From: Dehalobacter restrictus DSM 9455
GTDB lineage: Bacteria; Bacillota; Desulfitobacteriia; Desulfitobacteriales; Syntrophobotulaceae
Assembly: GCF_000512895.1 (NCBI RefSeq)
Contig: NZ_CP007033.1
Coordinates: 650,001-714,000 of the forward strand
Length of the DNA stretch: 64,000 nucleotides
Direction: 5' to 3'
Position numbers and translations under genes: made by a program
Shown: positions 26,800 through 36,870 of the stretch, in pieces
Layout: each line of letters begins with the position of its first letter
How positions within the stretch are numbered: the first letter of the stretch is position 1
Notes under the pieces: model-generated
Seen by the model: only the letters and a program-made list of their open reading frames with translations
Databases searched by the model: none
What the model was told of the DNA's origin: nothing

Positions 26800-28830
26800 T
26801 TGGTAAAGAGATTATGGGTTGCGATTTCGATTTTTACCCTGGTGCTGGTGGGTTGGCAGGCACCGACGGTTTGGGCCGACTCAAGCTCGGTGACGAGCGC
26901 CGACAAGTCCGTCAGTATTGCCGGTCAATCCACCACAATTAAGGCGGTGCGCGCCGATCTGAATGATCCCAATATCCGTGTGCTTTCCGTGCCGGCAGGC
27001 AAAGTCGGCGATGTTAAGCCCTTCGAGCAGATCATCGGCAGCATAGACAAAAACAAGTATGAAGTATTGGCGGCAGTCAACGGCGCGTTCTTTGAGGCCT
27101 ACAATGAAGGCAAGAAGCCCATAAACGGGACCTTGGTACATAACGGGGCGACGATGCACTATGAAACCAGCAGCATGATAGGTTTCGGCAGCGCCGGCGA
27201 AGCGCAGCTTGATAGGGTGGCCTTCAGGCAGTACGTCTATGTCGACGTTACCGGAGGCAATTACCTTTATAAACAACTCTTTTACTTACGCAACTGGAAT
27301 GTCATCAGGCCAGCCGGCTACACAGGTTATCGCGAGGCGATCATCACCCCGGATTACGGTACGGAAACCGGGAATACCGATATGGTCTGTGTGGTGGTAC
27401 GCAATGTCAAAGACGTGACGGGTAGCGTTTATACAGCGGGCGGTGCGAAAGTTCTGCAGAAAGGTACGGTTACAGCTATCAGCCAGGGCAATACGGCCAT
27501 TCCGGCTGATGGATTTTTATTGTTGATGCCGACTAGCAGCGCCTACCGCCAGCTATTCCATGTTGGATCGACGATTGATTTTGTGCGGCAAGTATGGAAT
27601 AGCCGCACAAATACGGATGATACGGCTGATTGGATCAATTTGACCAACATCACCGGTTGCGGCCCGAGCCTCATCTTGGATGGACAGGTGACTGCCGATC
27701 CGGTCGGTGAGGGCTGGAACGACCCGAAACTCACCACGGCTGCCGGCAATCGTTCGTTCATCGGGCTGACGACCGACAAACAATTGGTTTTCGGTACCAC
27801 GCCGGGTCTTACGATCAAAAATTTGGCTCAGGTTGCCCAGGCGTATAACCTAACAGACGCCATGAATTTAGACGGCGGCGCCTCCAGCGCCCTGTGGCTG
27901 GGCGGCAGGACCATAACGCCCGCCGGACGGGAGCTTTCCAATATCATCGCCGTCGTACGGCTGAAAGTTTCCGAGCCGGCCATGCCGGCGAGTGGAATCA
28001 CTGCGGACAGAACCATTAACGGGGGCAGTACACCGGCTACCTCGGTAAAAGTGTCCCAAGAAGGATGGATAAAGGCTGATTCAGTGGTCGTCGTCCCCGG
28101 AGAAAACAACCATTTGATCGACGCCCTGGCAGCAGCACCCTTGGCCGGCCAGGAGCAGGCGCCGATCCTTATGGTGGAAGGTGGCGTCCCGACGGCCGAA
28201 GTGATTGGTGAGATAAAACGGCTGGGAGCAAAAAGAGCTTACTGCATCGGCTTCCAAGCGGATGTCGTGTCTGGAAAATTGAAAGCAGCCATCCCCGATC
28301 TCGAGGCAAAAGTGCTGCAGGGGGAAGGGCGCGCGGAGACGGCGAACCTGGTAGGAGACGAAATTGCTGATCCACGTGGGGTATTCCTCGTAGGTTTTGA
28401 TGCTCTGGCCGACGCCGTGAGTGCCGGGCCCTACGCGGCAGCCAACGGATGGCTAATCCGCATAACGGACGGAGCCGGTGTCTATCATCCCGAAGCTTGG
28501 AGTTTACTAAAGGCTGGACTAGACGCCAATAATTTGGTTATCTTGGGCGGCACGTCCAGAGTCCAGGATACAAACGGATTCCGCCGCATGTCCGGCGTGG
28601 ATCGCTACGTGACCAACCAGGATTTTAACGAGAAGATGGGACTTAATACCAGCAAGGTTTACTTTGCTGACGGTTACTCTTTGGCCGCGGCTCTGATGGT
28701 TGCACCGTTGGCTGCCCAGAACAATTGTCCGATTGTCCTGGCGGAAAAGAACGATCCGAACCAAGCCAGGTTTCCCGCCGGAGTCACTAACGACGCTACT
28801 GTTATCGGCATCGGCTCGCCTGCCCGTTAA
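26800..28830 (+). CDS. Phosphodiester glycosidase (NAGPA) domain protein with CWB2 repeats
   Basis: 676 residues starting with TTG after AAAGGAG. A signal peptide ends near VWADSS. Residues about 35-395 are a NAGPA/DUF2233 domain: AAVNGAFFEAYNEGKKPING, TGCGPSLILDG and the conserved AMNLDGGASSALWLGGR. Such domains cleave phosphodiester-linked sugars; in Firmicutes they act on the cell surface. From about residue 405 the protein has CWB2 repeats (VVVPGENNHLIDALAAAPLA, YCIGFQADVVSG, GFDALADAVSAGPYAA, LVILGGTSRV), degenerate but recognisable, which should hold it on the wall. It may remodel wall teichoic-type polymers. Confidence 0.92.
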   Translation: MVKRLWVAISIFTLVLVGWQAPTVWADSSSVTSADKSVSIAGQSTTIKAVRADLNDPNIRVLSVPAGKVGDVKPFEQIIGSIDKNKYEVLAAVNGAFFEAYNEGKKPINGTLVHNGATMHYETSSMIGFGSAGEAQLDRVAFRQYVYVDVTGGNYLYKQLFYLRNWNVIRPAGYTGYREAIITPDYGTETGNTDMVCVVVRNVKDVTGSVYTAGGAKVLQKGTVTAISQGNTAIPADGFLLLMPTSSAYRQLFHVGSTIDFVRQVWNSRTNTDDTADWINLTNITGCGPSLILDGQVTADPVGEGWNDPKLTTAAGNRSFIGLTTDKQLVFGTTPGLTIKNLAQVAQAYNLTDAMNLDGGASSALWLGGRTITPAGRELSNIIAVVRLKVSEPAMPASGITADRTINGGSTPATSVKVSQEGWIKADSVVVVPGENNHLIDALAAAPLAGQEQAPILMVEGGVPTAEVIGEIKRLGAKRAYCIGFQADVVSGKLKAAIPDLEAKVLQGEGRAETANLVGDEIADPRGVFLVGFDALADAVSAGPYAAANGWLIRITDGAGVYHPEAWSLLKAGLDANNLVILGGTSRVQDTNGFRRMSGVDRYVTNQDFNEKMGLNTSKVYFADGYSLAAALMVAPLAAQNNCPIVLAEKNDPNQARFPAGVTNDATVIGIGSPAR

Positions 28831-28897
28831 CCCGGGAGATCGTTGATAAGTGGGAATTTTATATAACACGATCATTGATTGGATGGAGGGGACATTA

Positions 28898-29428
28898 ATG
28901 AACACGAATATAGACTTTTTGAAACTGGCAGAGGAACGCTATTCAGTGCGCAACTTTACCGACAAAGCGATCGAACAGGATACGCTGAATAAAATATTGA
29001 AAGCGGGACACCTCGCGCCGACTGCTTGCAACCGCCAACCGCAGAAGATTCTGGTCATCAACAGCGAAGAAGGATTGGCAAAGCTCAGAAAATGCACGAA
29101 ATGCCACTTTGGCGCACCTGCCGCAATGCTTATCTGCTACGATAAGAACGAATGCTGGCAACGGGAATACGACGGCAAGACCAGCGGGGTTATCGACGCG
29201 AGCATTGTAACAACACACATGATGCTGGAGGCTACGACGCTGGGCGTGGGCACGACGTGGGTCATGTACTTTATACCTGAGGCTGTTAGGGAGGAGTTTG
29301 CGATTCCGGACAACATTGAGCCGGTCGCCTTGCTGGTGATGGGTTATCCTGCCCCGGCTGCAAAGCCTTCCCCCGGACATTCGGAATTCAAGCCAATAGA
29401 AGATGTCGTATCATACAACAAGTTCTGA
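28898..29428 (+). CDS. Nitroreductase-family flavoprotein
   Basis: About 176 residues. Features: AEERYSVRNFTDKAIEQDTL, LKAGHLAPTACNRQPQKILV (FMN-binding loop), IDASIVTTHMMLEATTLGVG and a C-terminal LVMGYPA. These define the nitroreductase family, FMN enzymes that reduce nitro compounds or quinones with NAD(P)H. Extra cysteines (KCTKCHFGAP) may be species features. GGAGGGG precedes ATG at 28898, preferred to 28850. Confidence 0.92.
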   Translation: MNTNIDFLKLAEERYSVRNFTDKAIEQDTLNKILKAGHLAPTACNRQPQKILVINSEEGLAKLRKCTKCHFGAPAAMLICYDKNECWQREYDGKTSGVIDASIVTTHMMLEATTLGVGTTWVMYFIPEAVREEFAIPDNIEPVALLVMGYPAPAAKPSPGHSEFKPIEDVVSYNKF

Positions 29429-29581
29429 CAACAAGTTTTGATTGATACGGTTTTCAATATGATCTGCAGGCTGATAAGCTATGCGTACAAAAATATTGAA
29501 ATATAGGAATAATTTGGGAGGTATTTGGCGTTAAGCTGAAGAATCATATAGTTACAACATAGTGGAGAGGGGAGTAACTAT

Positions 29582-31090
29582 ATGAAGATTAGAAAAAAAA
29601 CAGCCTTAATTCTTACGGTCTTATTTGTATCCGTTGTGGTATTAGCTGGTTGTACCCAAAATCAGCTGGCAATCTTTAATGCCTATATGAAAATGCAAGA
29701 TGTGACTTCAATGCAGCAGCATATGACGATGTCTCTTCAAATGTCCGGCACAGGGTTTGATCAGGCAGACCAAGAACAAATCGATTCAGTTGCTGAGATG
29801 TTAAATAATGCGAAACTCGATGTCGTTTTGAAAATGAATTGCAACGAAGAGAAAACAATCGCTAAATTACAGGCAGATTGTAACGTAATTGCATCCGGTC
29901 TTAATATTGACATGCCGTTTTGGGTAGATGAAGATTTCTCAGGGAAAACTCCAAAGCTAATTGAAGTCTTTAAAATCCCGCAAATTGCAGCAGCCTATTT
30001 ACCCCCTGGATATGCTGGAAAGCCATATATGGTTATAAATCCTTTTGATGCGAAAAATACGGATCTTAAAAATATGGATGTAACGAACCTTATAAAATTG
30101 CAGTCAGATCTACAGAAAAAAAGTACTGATTTTCTAAACAGTTATGTTCAAAGGTTCAACCCGAATATTGACGTCGTTAGTGAATCAGCAAACGATGGCC
30201 TTGGCTCACAAAAATATACGATAAAACTTAATGATGCACAATTGAAGGAATTTATCCGTTATGGGATTAATAACTTTGCGAAGGACAAAGAAGCGTCGAA
30301 CTTTTTAAATGAATACTTCACGATAATTGCTCAGTATAGTGAGCTCTCAGGCAGTTCATCGGAATTTGGTTCTATTGATGAAGAGTTTTTAACTGAATTT
30401 AATTCAGTCATGGATCAATTGAATGATGTTTCTATTCTAGGGGACAAAGGTATCGAGTTAACGTATACGATTTCAAGCGAAGGTTATATCACCCATGAAA
30501 ATGGAAGTATCAACCTAGAGCTCGATATGTCAGCATTAAATAGATTGATGAATGATACCGTAGGCGGAGAAGAAATTCAATCGGATGTTACCGGCATTTT
30601 GAATCTTACGTTTAACTATGATACAGATATAACAAACATTAACCTACCCGTGGACATTCAAATGCCTGAGCTAAATTCAAGCAACTCGTTTAGTTATCTT
30701 GACCTGATACCAAAAACAGATGTAGAAGTGGTTAACAGCACGTATAAGGTTCTGCCCGGTGATACGTTAGCTACGATCGCCTTAAACCATTACGGAAGTT
30801 ACAAATACTCCGGTAAGATATATGAGGCAAATCGTGATATTATTGAGAAGAATAATAACCGTTTATACGCAGGAATGGTTTTAACCCTTCCGCCTGAGGG
30901 GCTGCTCCCGGATATCGTTGCCGGTGAAAAGCAAAGAATATATACCGTGAAAGCAGGAGATACCCTGGCAAAAATAGCCCAATTAGAGTATGGTGATGCT
31001 TCACTTTACATGAAAATATACGCAGCAAATAAAAATATACTATCCAGTCCAGATTTGATTTATGAGGGACAAAAGATATTAATTCCATAA
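29582..31090 (+). CDS. Lipoprotein with two C-terminal LysM domains
   Basis: 502 residues. The signal peptide ends in the lipobox LAGC (residue about 23). The central 350 residues resemble DUF6612-like lipoprotein domains with long amphipathic strands and no catalytic motif. Two LysM peptidoglycan-binding modules close the protein: VLPGDTLATIALNHYGSYKY and VKAGDTLAKIAQLEYGDASL. A lipid anchor at one end and LysM at the other suggest a protein linking membrane and wall. GGAG at 29569-29575 supports the start. Confidence 0.88.
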   Translation: MKIRKKTALILTVLFVSVVVLAGCTQNQLAIFNAYMKMQDVTSMQQHMTMSLQMSGTGFDQADQEQIDSVAEMLNNAKLDVVLKMNCNEEKTIAKLQADCNVIASGLNIDMPFWVDEDFSGKTPKLIEVFKIPQIAAAYLPPGYAGKPYMVINPFDAKNTDLKNMDVTNLIKLQSDLQKKSTDFLNSYVQRFNPNIDVVSESANDGLGSQKYTIKLNDAQLKEFIRYGINNFAKDKEASNFLNEYFTIIAQYSELSGSSSEFGSIDEEFLTEFNSVMDQLNDVSILGDKGIELTYTISSEGYITHENGSINLELDMSALNRLMNDTVGGEEIQSDVTGILNLTFNYDTDITNINLPVDIQMPELNSSNSFSYLDLIPKTDVEVVNSTYKVLPGDTLATIALNHYGSYKYSGKIYEANRDIIEKNNNRLYAGMVLTLPPEGLLPDIVAGEKQRIYTVKAGDTLAKIAQLEYGDASLYMKIYAANKNILSSPDLIYEGQKILIP

Positions 31091-31229
31091 AATTGTATTT
31101 TAACTTGAATATAATATCATCATTCTTAGCATCATAAAAATATCGAGGATGGTAGGGGATGGTGGCTCGGTTCGCAGCTTTTGAGCAGCGGAGAATGATA
31201 TCATCATCTGATATCATGGAGGGTCTGTT

Positions 31230-32180
31230 ATGTCTGAGATTTATCTTGCAGGCGGCTGTTTTTGGGGTGTGGAAAAATATATTGCGTCTATTCGCGGGGT
31301 CCGTACCACGCAAGTGGGCTATGCCAATGGCAAGACCGCGAACCCGACCTATGAGGATGTGTGTCAGCGCGGCAGCGGACATGCCGAGACGGTGTATGTA
31401 GACTATGATCCGGAGATTGTGCCGCTGGAATTCTTGCTGGAATTATATTATCAGGCGATTGATCCGGTCTCACTTAACCGGCAGGGCGGCGACAAGGGGA
31501 CGCAATACCGTACCGGGATTTATTATGCGGATATGAATGATCTGCCGGTGATAGAACGGTCCCTGGCCAAACTGCAAAAAAACTACGACAAACCTGTCGC
31601 GATCGAGATAAAAGCAATCGAGAACTTCTGTCCGGCGGAAGCGTACCACCAAAAATATCTGGATAAAAACCCGGACGGCTATTGTCACATTGGCAGGGAT
31701 CAATTCACGAAGGCGGCAGGGGCCATTATTAACCCAGCCGATTATCAGGCGTCGGATCCTGGCAGGCTTCGCCAAACCCTGACCGGAACGCAGTACGAAG
31801 TGACGCAGAATAATGCCACCGAGCCGCCGTTTCATAACGCGTTCTGGGACATTTTCCGGCCGGGTATTTACGTGGATATTACGACAGGCGAGCCGCTTTT
31901 TGCCTCCTCGGATAAATTTGAATCAGGCTGCGGCTGGCCGAGCTTTACCAGGCCTATCGATCCGAATGTAGTCTCGGAGAAGACCGATACTTCCCATAGC
32001 ATGCTGCGGACCGAGGTCAGGAGCCGTGCCGGCGATGCCCATCTGGGACATGTGTTTGCTGATGGACCCAGGGAATCCGGCGGTCTGAGATATTGTATCA
32101 ACAGCGCCTCGCTGCGGTTCGTGCCTAAAGAAGATATGGAGCGGGAAGGGTACGGAAATTTAATTGGACTCGTGAAGTAA
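31230..32180 (+). CDS. msrAB: Bifunctional methionine sulfoxide reductase MsrA-MsrB
   Basis: 316 residues. The N-terminal half is MsrA with the catalytic [10 protein letters not shown] and the conserved [16 protein letters not shown]; it reduces the S form of methionine sulfoxide. The C-terminal half is MsrB with [24 protein letters not shown] and catalytic [11 protein letters not shown]; it reduces the R form. The CxxC zinc pairs of some MsrB proteins are absent. The enzyme repairs oxidised proteins. The gene ends before a strong terminator and has GGAGG upstream of the ATG. Confidence 0.96.
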   Translation: MSEIYLAGGCFWGVEKYIASIRGVRTTQVGYANGKTANPTYEDVCQRGSGHAETVYVDYDPEIVPLEFLLELYYQAIDPVSLNRQGGDKGTQYRTGIYYADMNDLPVIERSLAKLQKNYDKPVAIEIKAIENFCPAEAYHQKYLDKNPDGYCHIGRDQFTKAAGAIINPADYQASDPGRLRQTLTGTQYEVTQNNATEPPFHNAFWDIFRPGIYVDITTGEPLFASSDKFESGCGWPSFTRPIDPNVVSEKTDTSHSMLRTEVRSRAGDAHLGHVFADGPRESGGLRYCINSASLRFVPKEDMEREGYGNLIGLVK

Positions 32181-32271
32181 AAGATTGCTATGATGAAATT
32201 GTGAAAATCGCTGAAAACTTAGGCAAGTAGATGGATGATAATGGCAAAAATTTCATAAAAGTGTAACAAAA

Positions 32272-32327
32272 CACCTCCCCTAATTGTTTATTAATAAATA
32301 GGCGATAATGGGGAGGTGATTTTTTTA
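32272..32327 (+). terminator. Strong terminator between msrAB and the GntR operon
   Basis: CACCTCCCC (32272-32280) pairs exactly with GGGGAGGTG (32310-32318); eight-base T run to 32327. Confidence 0.88.
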
Positions 32328-32379
32328 TTGACATCTTTGTATTGTTTGTATTATATTATATAATACAAACAATACAAAG
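32328..32379 (+). promoter_or_regulatory. Promoter with 45-bp perfect palindromic operator
   Basis: TTGACA (32328-32333) with TTATAT or TATATT near 32351-32357 as -10. Bases 32335-32355 are an exact reverse complement of 32359-32379 (21-bp arms, 3-base centre), beginning CTTTGTATTG. The arms contain two TTTGTATT-like half sites each, as expected for cooperative binding by the GntR regulator encoded next. Confidence 0.85.
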
Positions 32380-32408
32380 AACACATTAACGCAAAGAAGG
32401 GAACGCCC

Positions 32409-32783
32409 ATGCTATTAAGGATCGACATGACCAGCGATATCCCGATTTACCAGCAGATCCGCAATCAGATCGTGTTTGCTGCAGCCAAAGGGAATTTAAA
32501 GCCCGGGGATGCACTGCCGACCGTCCGCCAGCTGGCCCAGGATATTGGGGTGAATCCTATGACGGTCAACAAAGCCTATGCCCTCTTAAAAGACGAAGGC
32601 ATCATCATCATTGACCGGCGGCACGGCGCCCAGATCAGAGATTGCGGCAAGACCGGCATGGTTTTTAATCAGGATTTTGACCGCCGGCTGGAACTTCTGC
32701 TTTCGGAGGCCCGGATGAAAGGTGCGTCCAAGCAGGAGATCACAACGCATCTATCCGGTCTGATTGACTTGGTTTACGAATAA
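32409..32783 (+). CDS. GntR-family regulator, YtrA subfamily
   Basis: 124 residues: IPIYQQIRNQIVFAAAKGNL, GDALPTVRQLAQDIGVNPMT and AYALLKDEGIIIIDRRHGA form the winged helix; the C-terminal 45 residues are too short for a ligand domain and are helical, as in the YtrA subfamily. YtrA-type regulators repress adjacent transporter operons and respond to cell-wall antibiotics in some species. Preceded by the long palindrome, followed after six bases by the DUF1648 gene. Confidence 0.92.
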   Translation: MLLRIDMTSDIPIYQQIRNQIVFAAAKGNLKPGDALPTVRQLAQDIGVNPMTVNKAYALLKDEGIIIIDRRHGAQIRDCGKTGMVFNQDFDRRLELLLSEARMKGASKQEITTHLSGLIDLVYE

Positions 32784-32789
32784 GGAGGA

Positions 32790-34193
32790 ATGTTTATGCT
32801 TTTAACACTGCTCATCCTATCCTGGTTGATTTTCGGGACGATGGCTGCGTTTACGCTCTTTTATAAGAACCAGCAAAATCAGCAGATTTTGGGCGTAACC
32901 CTGTCCGCAACCCATGCCCAATCATTGGAAGTTCAGGACATCATCAGCGGCTACAAACGGATGTGTTATCTCATCTTTCTGCTGTCCGCAGGGCTCAGCC
33001 TTCTGCTGCTGCTTCCAGCCGCGGCATCCTTCACGGAGTTCTTCCTGCTGATCCTGGTACTGGTCAATATTTTCTTCAATTGGCTGGCGGTTCACCGCTA
33101 TCAGCGCAGGCTCCGGACGCTGAAGAAGGAAAAAGGCTGGATCTACCAGCGCTCGCGGATCGTAACCGTGGATATGAACGTGGTCAAAGAGAAAGGTAAA
33201 GCAGGCGTTTCCGCGGTTTGGTCCTGGTTGTTTCTGCTCCTGAGTTTCATTCCGACGTTCTACTTGCTGTTCTCACCGACGGCGCGGGCGTTCTATCCCG
33301 TTGTCTTCAGCATGATCGGTCCGTTCTGCCAACTGAATATGATTTTCTTGTATTACCAGATGCGCAATAGTCATACCCCGGCCTTAAGCGAGAACACCGA
33401 GATCAATAAGGTCTGCGCCAGAACCCAGGAGCGTATCCGTACGCAGGCGGCGACGCTGAGCGGGCTGACGATGCTGGTGTTTTGGTTTCTGTTCAGTTTT
33501 TCCGTCTTTTACGCCGGAGATGGTATCCTGATTATACTGCCGGTGTTTGTCTTGATCACCGCGCTGCTCCTCATTGCCTACTGGCAGCAGAAAAAAATCC
33601 GCGCTGCTGAAAATCACTTCTTCGGTCCTGAACTTCAAAACGAAAGCCATCTTTCCGAACAAGAAGGCGCTTACAAATGGGGATGCTACTATAACCCGAG
33701 TGATCCCAGAATCTTTGTACCCAAACGGATCGCGGGCATGGGCTTCACCATTAATCTCGCCCACCCGGTCGGTAAGGCCGTCGGCTTCGGTATCCTGGCG
33801 CTGGTCCTGGCTGCCCTGATTCCTGTATTCTACGGCGGCGCCAAGGATTATGTGATCACGGAGAACGGTTCCCAGATCACCATCGACGCCGCGATGTATG
33901 ACCTAAGCCTTGCAAAAGACCGGATCGTATCCGTTTCCACCCTGGAAAGCCTGCCCCGAAGCTTGCGTACCAACGGCTACGGCGGAGAAAGCAAAAGTTT
34001 CGGCCATTTCACTGTCGAGGGATACGGGAAATGCATGCTCTATGTGTACAGCCAGGGCGGAGCGTACATTGTCCTCAAGCTGGACGGGGACAATCCAGGA
34101 TATGTCATTGTCAACGGCAAGACCCCGGCAGAAACCGAGAACCTGTACCGATCCATCAAAGCGTGGCTGGGCGAGGGAGTCTCCATATATTAA
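32790..34193 (+). CDS. DUF1648-type multi-span membrane protein
   Basis: 467 residues with about seven or eight membrane helices: at the N-terminus (LLILSWLIFGTMAAFTLF), at 50-105, at 150-195, at 230-270 and at 335-360. The C-terminal 110 residues lie outside and include a soluble domain (ITENGSQITIDAAMYDLSLA). DUF1648/DUF5808-type proteins paired with YtrA-like regulators are common in Clostridia and B. subtilis relatives; function unknown, possibly sensing wall stress. AAGGAGG precedes the ATG. Confidence 0.85.
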   Translation: MFMLLTLLILSWLIFGTMAAFTLFYKNQQNQQILGVTLSATHAQSLEVQDIISGYKRMCYLIFLLSAGLSLLLLLPAAASFTEFFLLILVLVNIFFNWLAVHRYQRRLRTLKKEKGWIYQRSRIVTVDMNVVKEKGKAGVSAVWSWLFLLLSFIPTFYLLFSPTARAFYPVVFSMIGPFCQLNMIFLYYQMRNSHTPALSENTEINKVCARTQERIRTQAATLSGLTMLVFWFLFSFSVFYAGDGILIILPVFVLITALLLIAYWQQKKIRAAENHFFGPELQNESHLSEQEGAYKWGCYYNPSDPRIFVPKRIAGMGFTINLAHPVGKAVGFGILALVLAALIPVFYGGAKDYVITENGSQITIDAAMYDLSLAKDRIVSVSTLESLPRSLRTNGYGGESKSFGHFTVEGYGKCMLYVYSQGGAYIVLKLDGDNPGYVIVNGKTPAETENLYRSIKAWLGEGVSIY

Positions 34194-34199
34194 CAGAAA

Positions 34200-34234
34200 A
34201 GATGCTGCGAACTTCAAACTTGCAGCATCTTTTT
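34200..34234 (+). terminator. Terminator, copy 1 of a repeated hairpin
   Basis: AGATGCTGC (34200-34208) pairs with GCAGCATCT (34222-34230), then TTTTTGCAAT. The same stem and tail occur at 37054-37084. Confidence 0.85.
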
Positions 34235-34304
34235 GCAATCAGAAGATGAAAAGACTCCTTTACACATCGTTATTTTCGATGGATTGCTTTTTGGCATAGC
34301 GGTA

Positions 34305-36566
34305 TTATAAAAGCGGGCTGATCTCTCCGGTATAAAACAGGTTCAGTCGATGCAGCGCCCGCGTACAGGCAACATATAAAAGGTTTTGATCATCAGTGCT
34401 GTGATAATGCCCCTGATCGGCCTCGCAGATCAGTACGGCGTCAAATTCCAGGCCTTTGGCCAGATAGACCGGGATCAGGAATACGCCGTTTAAATCAAAT
34501 TGAACGTCACCTTTTAGCAGCTGAATATCGCTTTGGTCCTTGAGCTGCTCATATAAGGCAAGGGCGTCGTATTCCGTTTTACAGATCAACCCGATGGATT
34601 GGTAACCCATTTCCCGGCAGGTATTCATTTCCGCAAGCAGGAGAGTAGTCAGCGCCGCCCGGTTTGACGCCGCAAACACGGCAGGCGTATCTCCCGATCT
34701 CCCGAAAGGATGGAGCTTAACGCTTTGGTCAAGAAACCTGGCGCTGTACGTCAAGATCTCCTTGGTGGAGCGAAAGCTTTTGTCCAAAGTCACCAGCGTG
34801 GATTTCGGCTTAGCGAATATCTTGCCAATCTGTTCATAGCGTGCGGAATCTTCCTGTTTGCCGATCGTCTGATGAATATCGCCCAGGATGGTATAATGCG
34901 CTTTGGGAAACAGACCGTGGAGTATTTCAAAATGCAGGGGATCATAATCCTGGGCTTCATCGACCACAACCTGCTTGATATCACGGTAAGCCGTATATCC
35001 TTTGATATGGATATGGAGAAAAGTAAGGGCCAGGGCGTCATCATAAAGCAAACCATCTTTTTGCAGGTTTTCTCTGGTGAAGTCCAAAATCTCTTCCATA
35101 CAATCAGGCAGCTCCAGACCTTCGGCTAAATGATAAAAATAGCTTTTATCGCTGAACAGCTTCCGGTATAGTTCCTGACAATCCAGCTCGGTAAACCTTC
35201 GTATCTTCTTCAGCAAGGCGGTGCTTTCCAGGATGGATAACCGCCGGGCTACTTCTTTCCATTCAAATTCATGCTCGGGTTTGGCCTGAATAAACTTTTT
35301 TAATTTTTCCTGACGGCTGGGACGCAGTTCATGGACAATTTGCAGAATCGACGCTTCCAATTGCTTTAAACGTACGCTCAGCAGGAATTCCTGATCGCCC
35401 TTAAGGATTTTGGCTTTCAGCAATTGCCGGTCCGCGACGACCTTTCCGTCATAATAAATATCGGCAAACGGCAGCCAGCGATAAGGCAAGTCCTTAATGA
35501 AACGTCTTAAAATCTCAGCAAACAGGCCGGAGCCTTTAAATGCCATGCTGCGTTTGGCGAGCTTCTTGTCGTTATAACTAAGCGCTCGGTCATTTTGGCC
35601 GGGGGAGAGCAGGCCTTCCCAATATTGATTCCTGCTTTGGATAGAACCAGTCTGCAAAACCTTGCCGAATATTTCTTCAAAGACGAGCGAATGGACATTT
35701 TTCTCGCCCAGCTCAGGCAAGACATTGGCGATGTACTGTTCAAACAGGGTGTTGGGAGAAATGATCACGATCTCATTGGAAGCCAGCTTGGCCGCCAGTC
35801 CCTGGTACATCAGATAAGCCGCGCGGTGCAGCGCCACCGAAGTTTTACCGCTTCCGGCAGCTCCCTGGACCATCAGCAAATCCGTTTCCAGATCGCGGAT
35901 CACCATATCCTGATCTTTCTGGATGGTCTCGACGATGGTTTTCATTTTAGGGGAAGCATTCTGGGAAAGCAGTTCGCGCAGGAATTCGTCAATGATTTGA
36001 ATATCCGCATCGAAGAAATATTGCAGTTTGCCATCTTTGATCTCGTATTGGCGTTTTAAATGCACCTCTCCCGTTATTTTACCGCCCGGCGACTCATAGA
36101 ACGCTTTCCCCGGGCCAAAGCGGTAAAAGACACTGGCGATGGGAGAGCGCCAGTCATAGACAACCATTTCCCGGGTTAGGCCGTCCTGCAGCGAAGACCG
36201 CCCGATATAAATATTCTCAAAGGCTTCCTCGCCCGCGAACTGAAAATCAATCCGCGCAAAGTAGGGGGAATAGAGCAATCTTTTTAAAGCCAGGATCTTA
36301 GCTGCATCCCGTTCGTAATCCGACACCCGTTCCGACACCGGATTGGCGTACTGGCTCAACTCGACCAGCTCATGGAAATTATCCATATTCCAAAGACCGG
36401 AGATGGAGCGGGAAGTATCTTCCCACATATCTAACTTCGCGGCAATAATGGCGTCTTTATTTTCCTCGCTCTTTTGCAGGGCACAGTCTAATTGTTCCCG
36501 GGCGAGAGCCAGCACCTGCTCCAGGCGTCTGATTTCAAAATCTTGATCAAGGCGGTCCCGTTCCAA
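34305..36566 (-). CDS. HelD-like UvrD/Rep-family helicase
   Basis: About 753 residues. An N-terminal coiled coil (FEIRRLEQVLALAREQLDCA) is followed by a superfamily 1 core: VQGAAGSGKTSVALHRAAYL, VVDEAQDYDPLHFEIL, GDIHQTIG, LDKSFRSTKEI, YLAKGLEFDAVLI and LYVACTRALHRL. This architecture is that of HelD, which binds RNA polymerase and helps release stalled complexes; rifampicin-protective relatives exist. The open frame reaches 36617, but AGGGGG lies seven bases before TTG at 36566, which also begins at the coiled coil. Monocistronic. Confidence 0.9.
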   Translation of the reverse strand: MERDRLDQDFEIRRLEQVLALAREQLDCALQKSEENKDAIIAAKLDMWEDTSRSISGLWNMDNFHELVELSQYANPVSERVSDYERDAAKILALKRLLYSPYFARIDFQFAGEEAFENIYIGRSSLQDGLTREMVVYDWRSPIASVFYRFGPGKAFYESPGGKITGEVHLKRQYEIKDGKLQYFFDADIQIIDEFLRELLSQNASPKMKTIVETIQKDQDMVIRDLETDLLMVQGAAGSGKTSVALHRAAYLMYQGLAAKLASNEIVIISPNTLFEQYIANVLPELGEKNVHSLVFEEIFGKVLQTGSIQSRNQYWEGLLSPGQNDRALSYNDKKLAKRSMAFKGSGLFAEILRRFIKDLPYRWLPFADIYYDGKVVADRQLLKAKILKGDQEFLLSVRLKQLEASILQIVHELRPSRQEKLKKFIQAKPEHEFEWKEVARRLSILESTALLKKIRRFTELDCQELYRKLFSDKSYFYHLAEGLELPDCMEEILDFTRENLQKDGLLYDDALALTFLHIHIKGYTAYRDIKQVVVDEAQDYDPLHFEILHGLFPKAHYTILGDIHQTIGKQEDSARYEQIGKIFAKPKSTLVTLDKSFRSTKEILTYSARFLDQSVKLHPFGRSGDTPAVFAASNRAALTTLLLAEMNTCREMGYQSIGLICKTEYDALALYEQLKDQSDIQLLKGDVQFDLNGVFLIPVYLAKGLEFDAVLICEADQGHYHSTDDQNLLYVACTRALHRLNLFYTGEISPLL

Positions 36567-36765
36567 AAGTTTACCCCCTAAGTTTGGCTTAAGTTTGATA
36601 AGTTTTATCTTACACAAAATATAGGATAATTATAAGAATGTTATTAGAGAAATGTTTTTGGTATAATTAATGTAGAAAGAGTATTTAAATAATTCAGGGA
36701 ATGTATAATTGACAAAATTTTCAAGTAGCTATGTATTTTAACTTCAATATGGTATATAATATAAG

Positions 36766-36870
36766 CAAAGAGGAATCATGCAGTAACATGATTCCTCACA
36801 ACAGCCGCTTTAAGGGCGGTCGGCAGATGAATACGGATAGACCGCTATCCATGTGAGTTGGGCGGTCTAT
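36766..36870 (+). ncRNA. Candidate antisense RNA of the type I toxin
   Basis: A TATAAT box at 36755-36760 on the plus strand would start an RNA near 36767 running convergently into the 3' end of the toxin gene, as RatA does toward txpA. The -35 region is weak and the 3' end cannot be placed; coordinates are an estimate. Confidence 0.35.
36770..36797 (-). terminator. Terminator of the type I toxin mRNA
   Basis: An 11-bp perfect stem (GAGGAATCATG / CATGATTCCTC) with a 6-base loop. Read on the minus strand it is followed by TTTGCTTAT, so it should end the toxin transcript about 70 bases after its stop codon. Confidence 0.65.
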
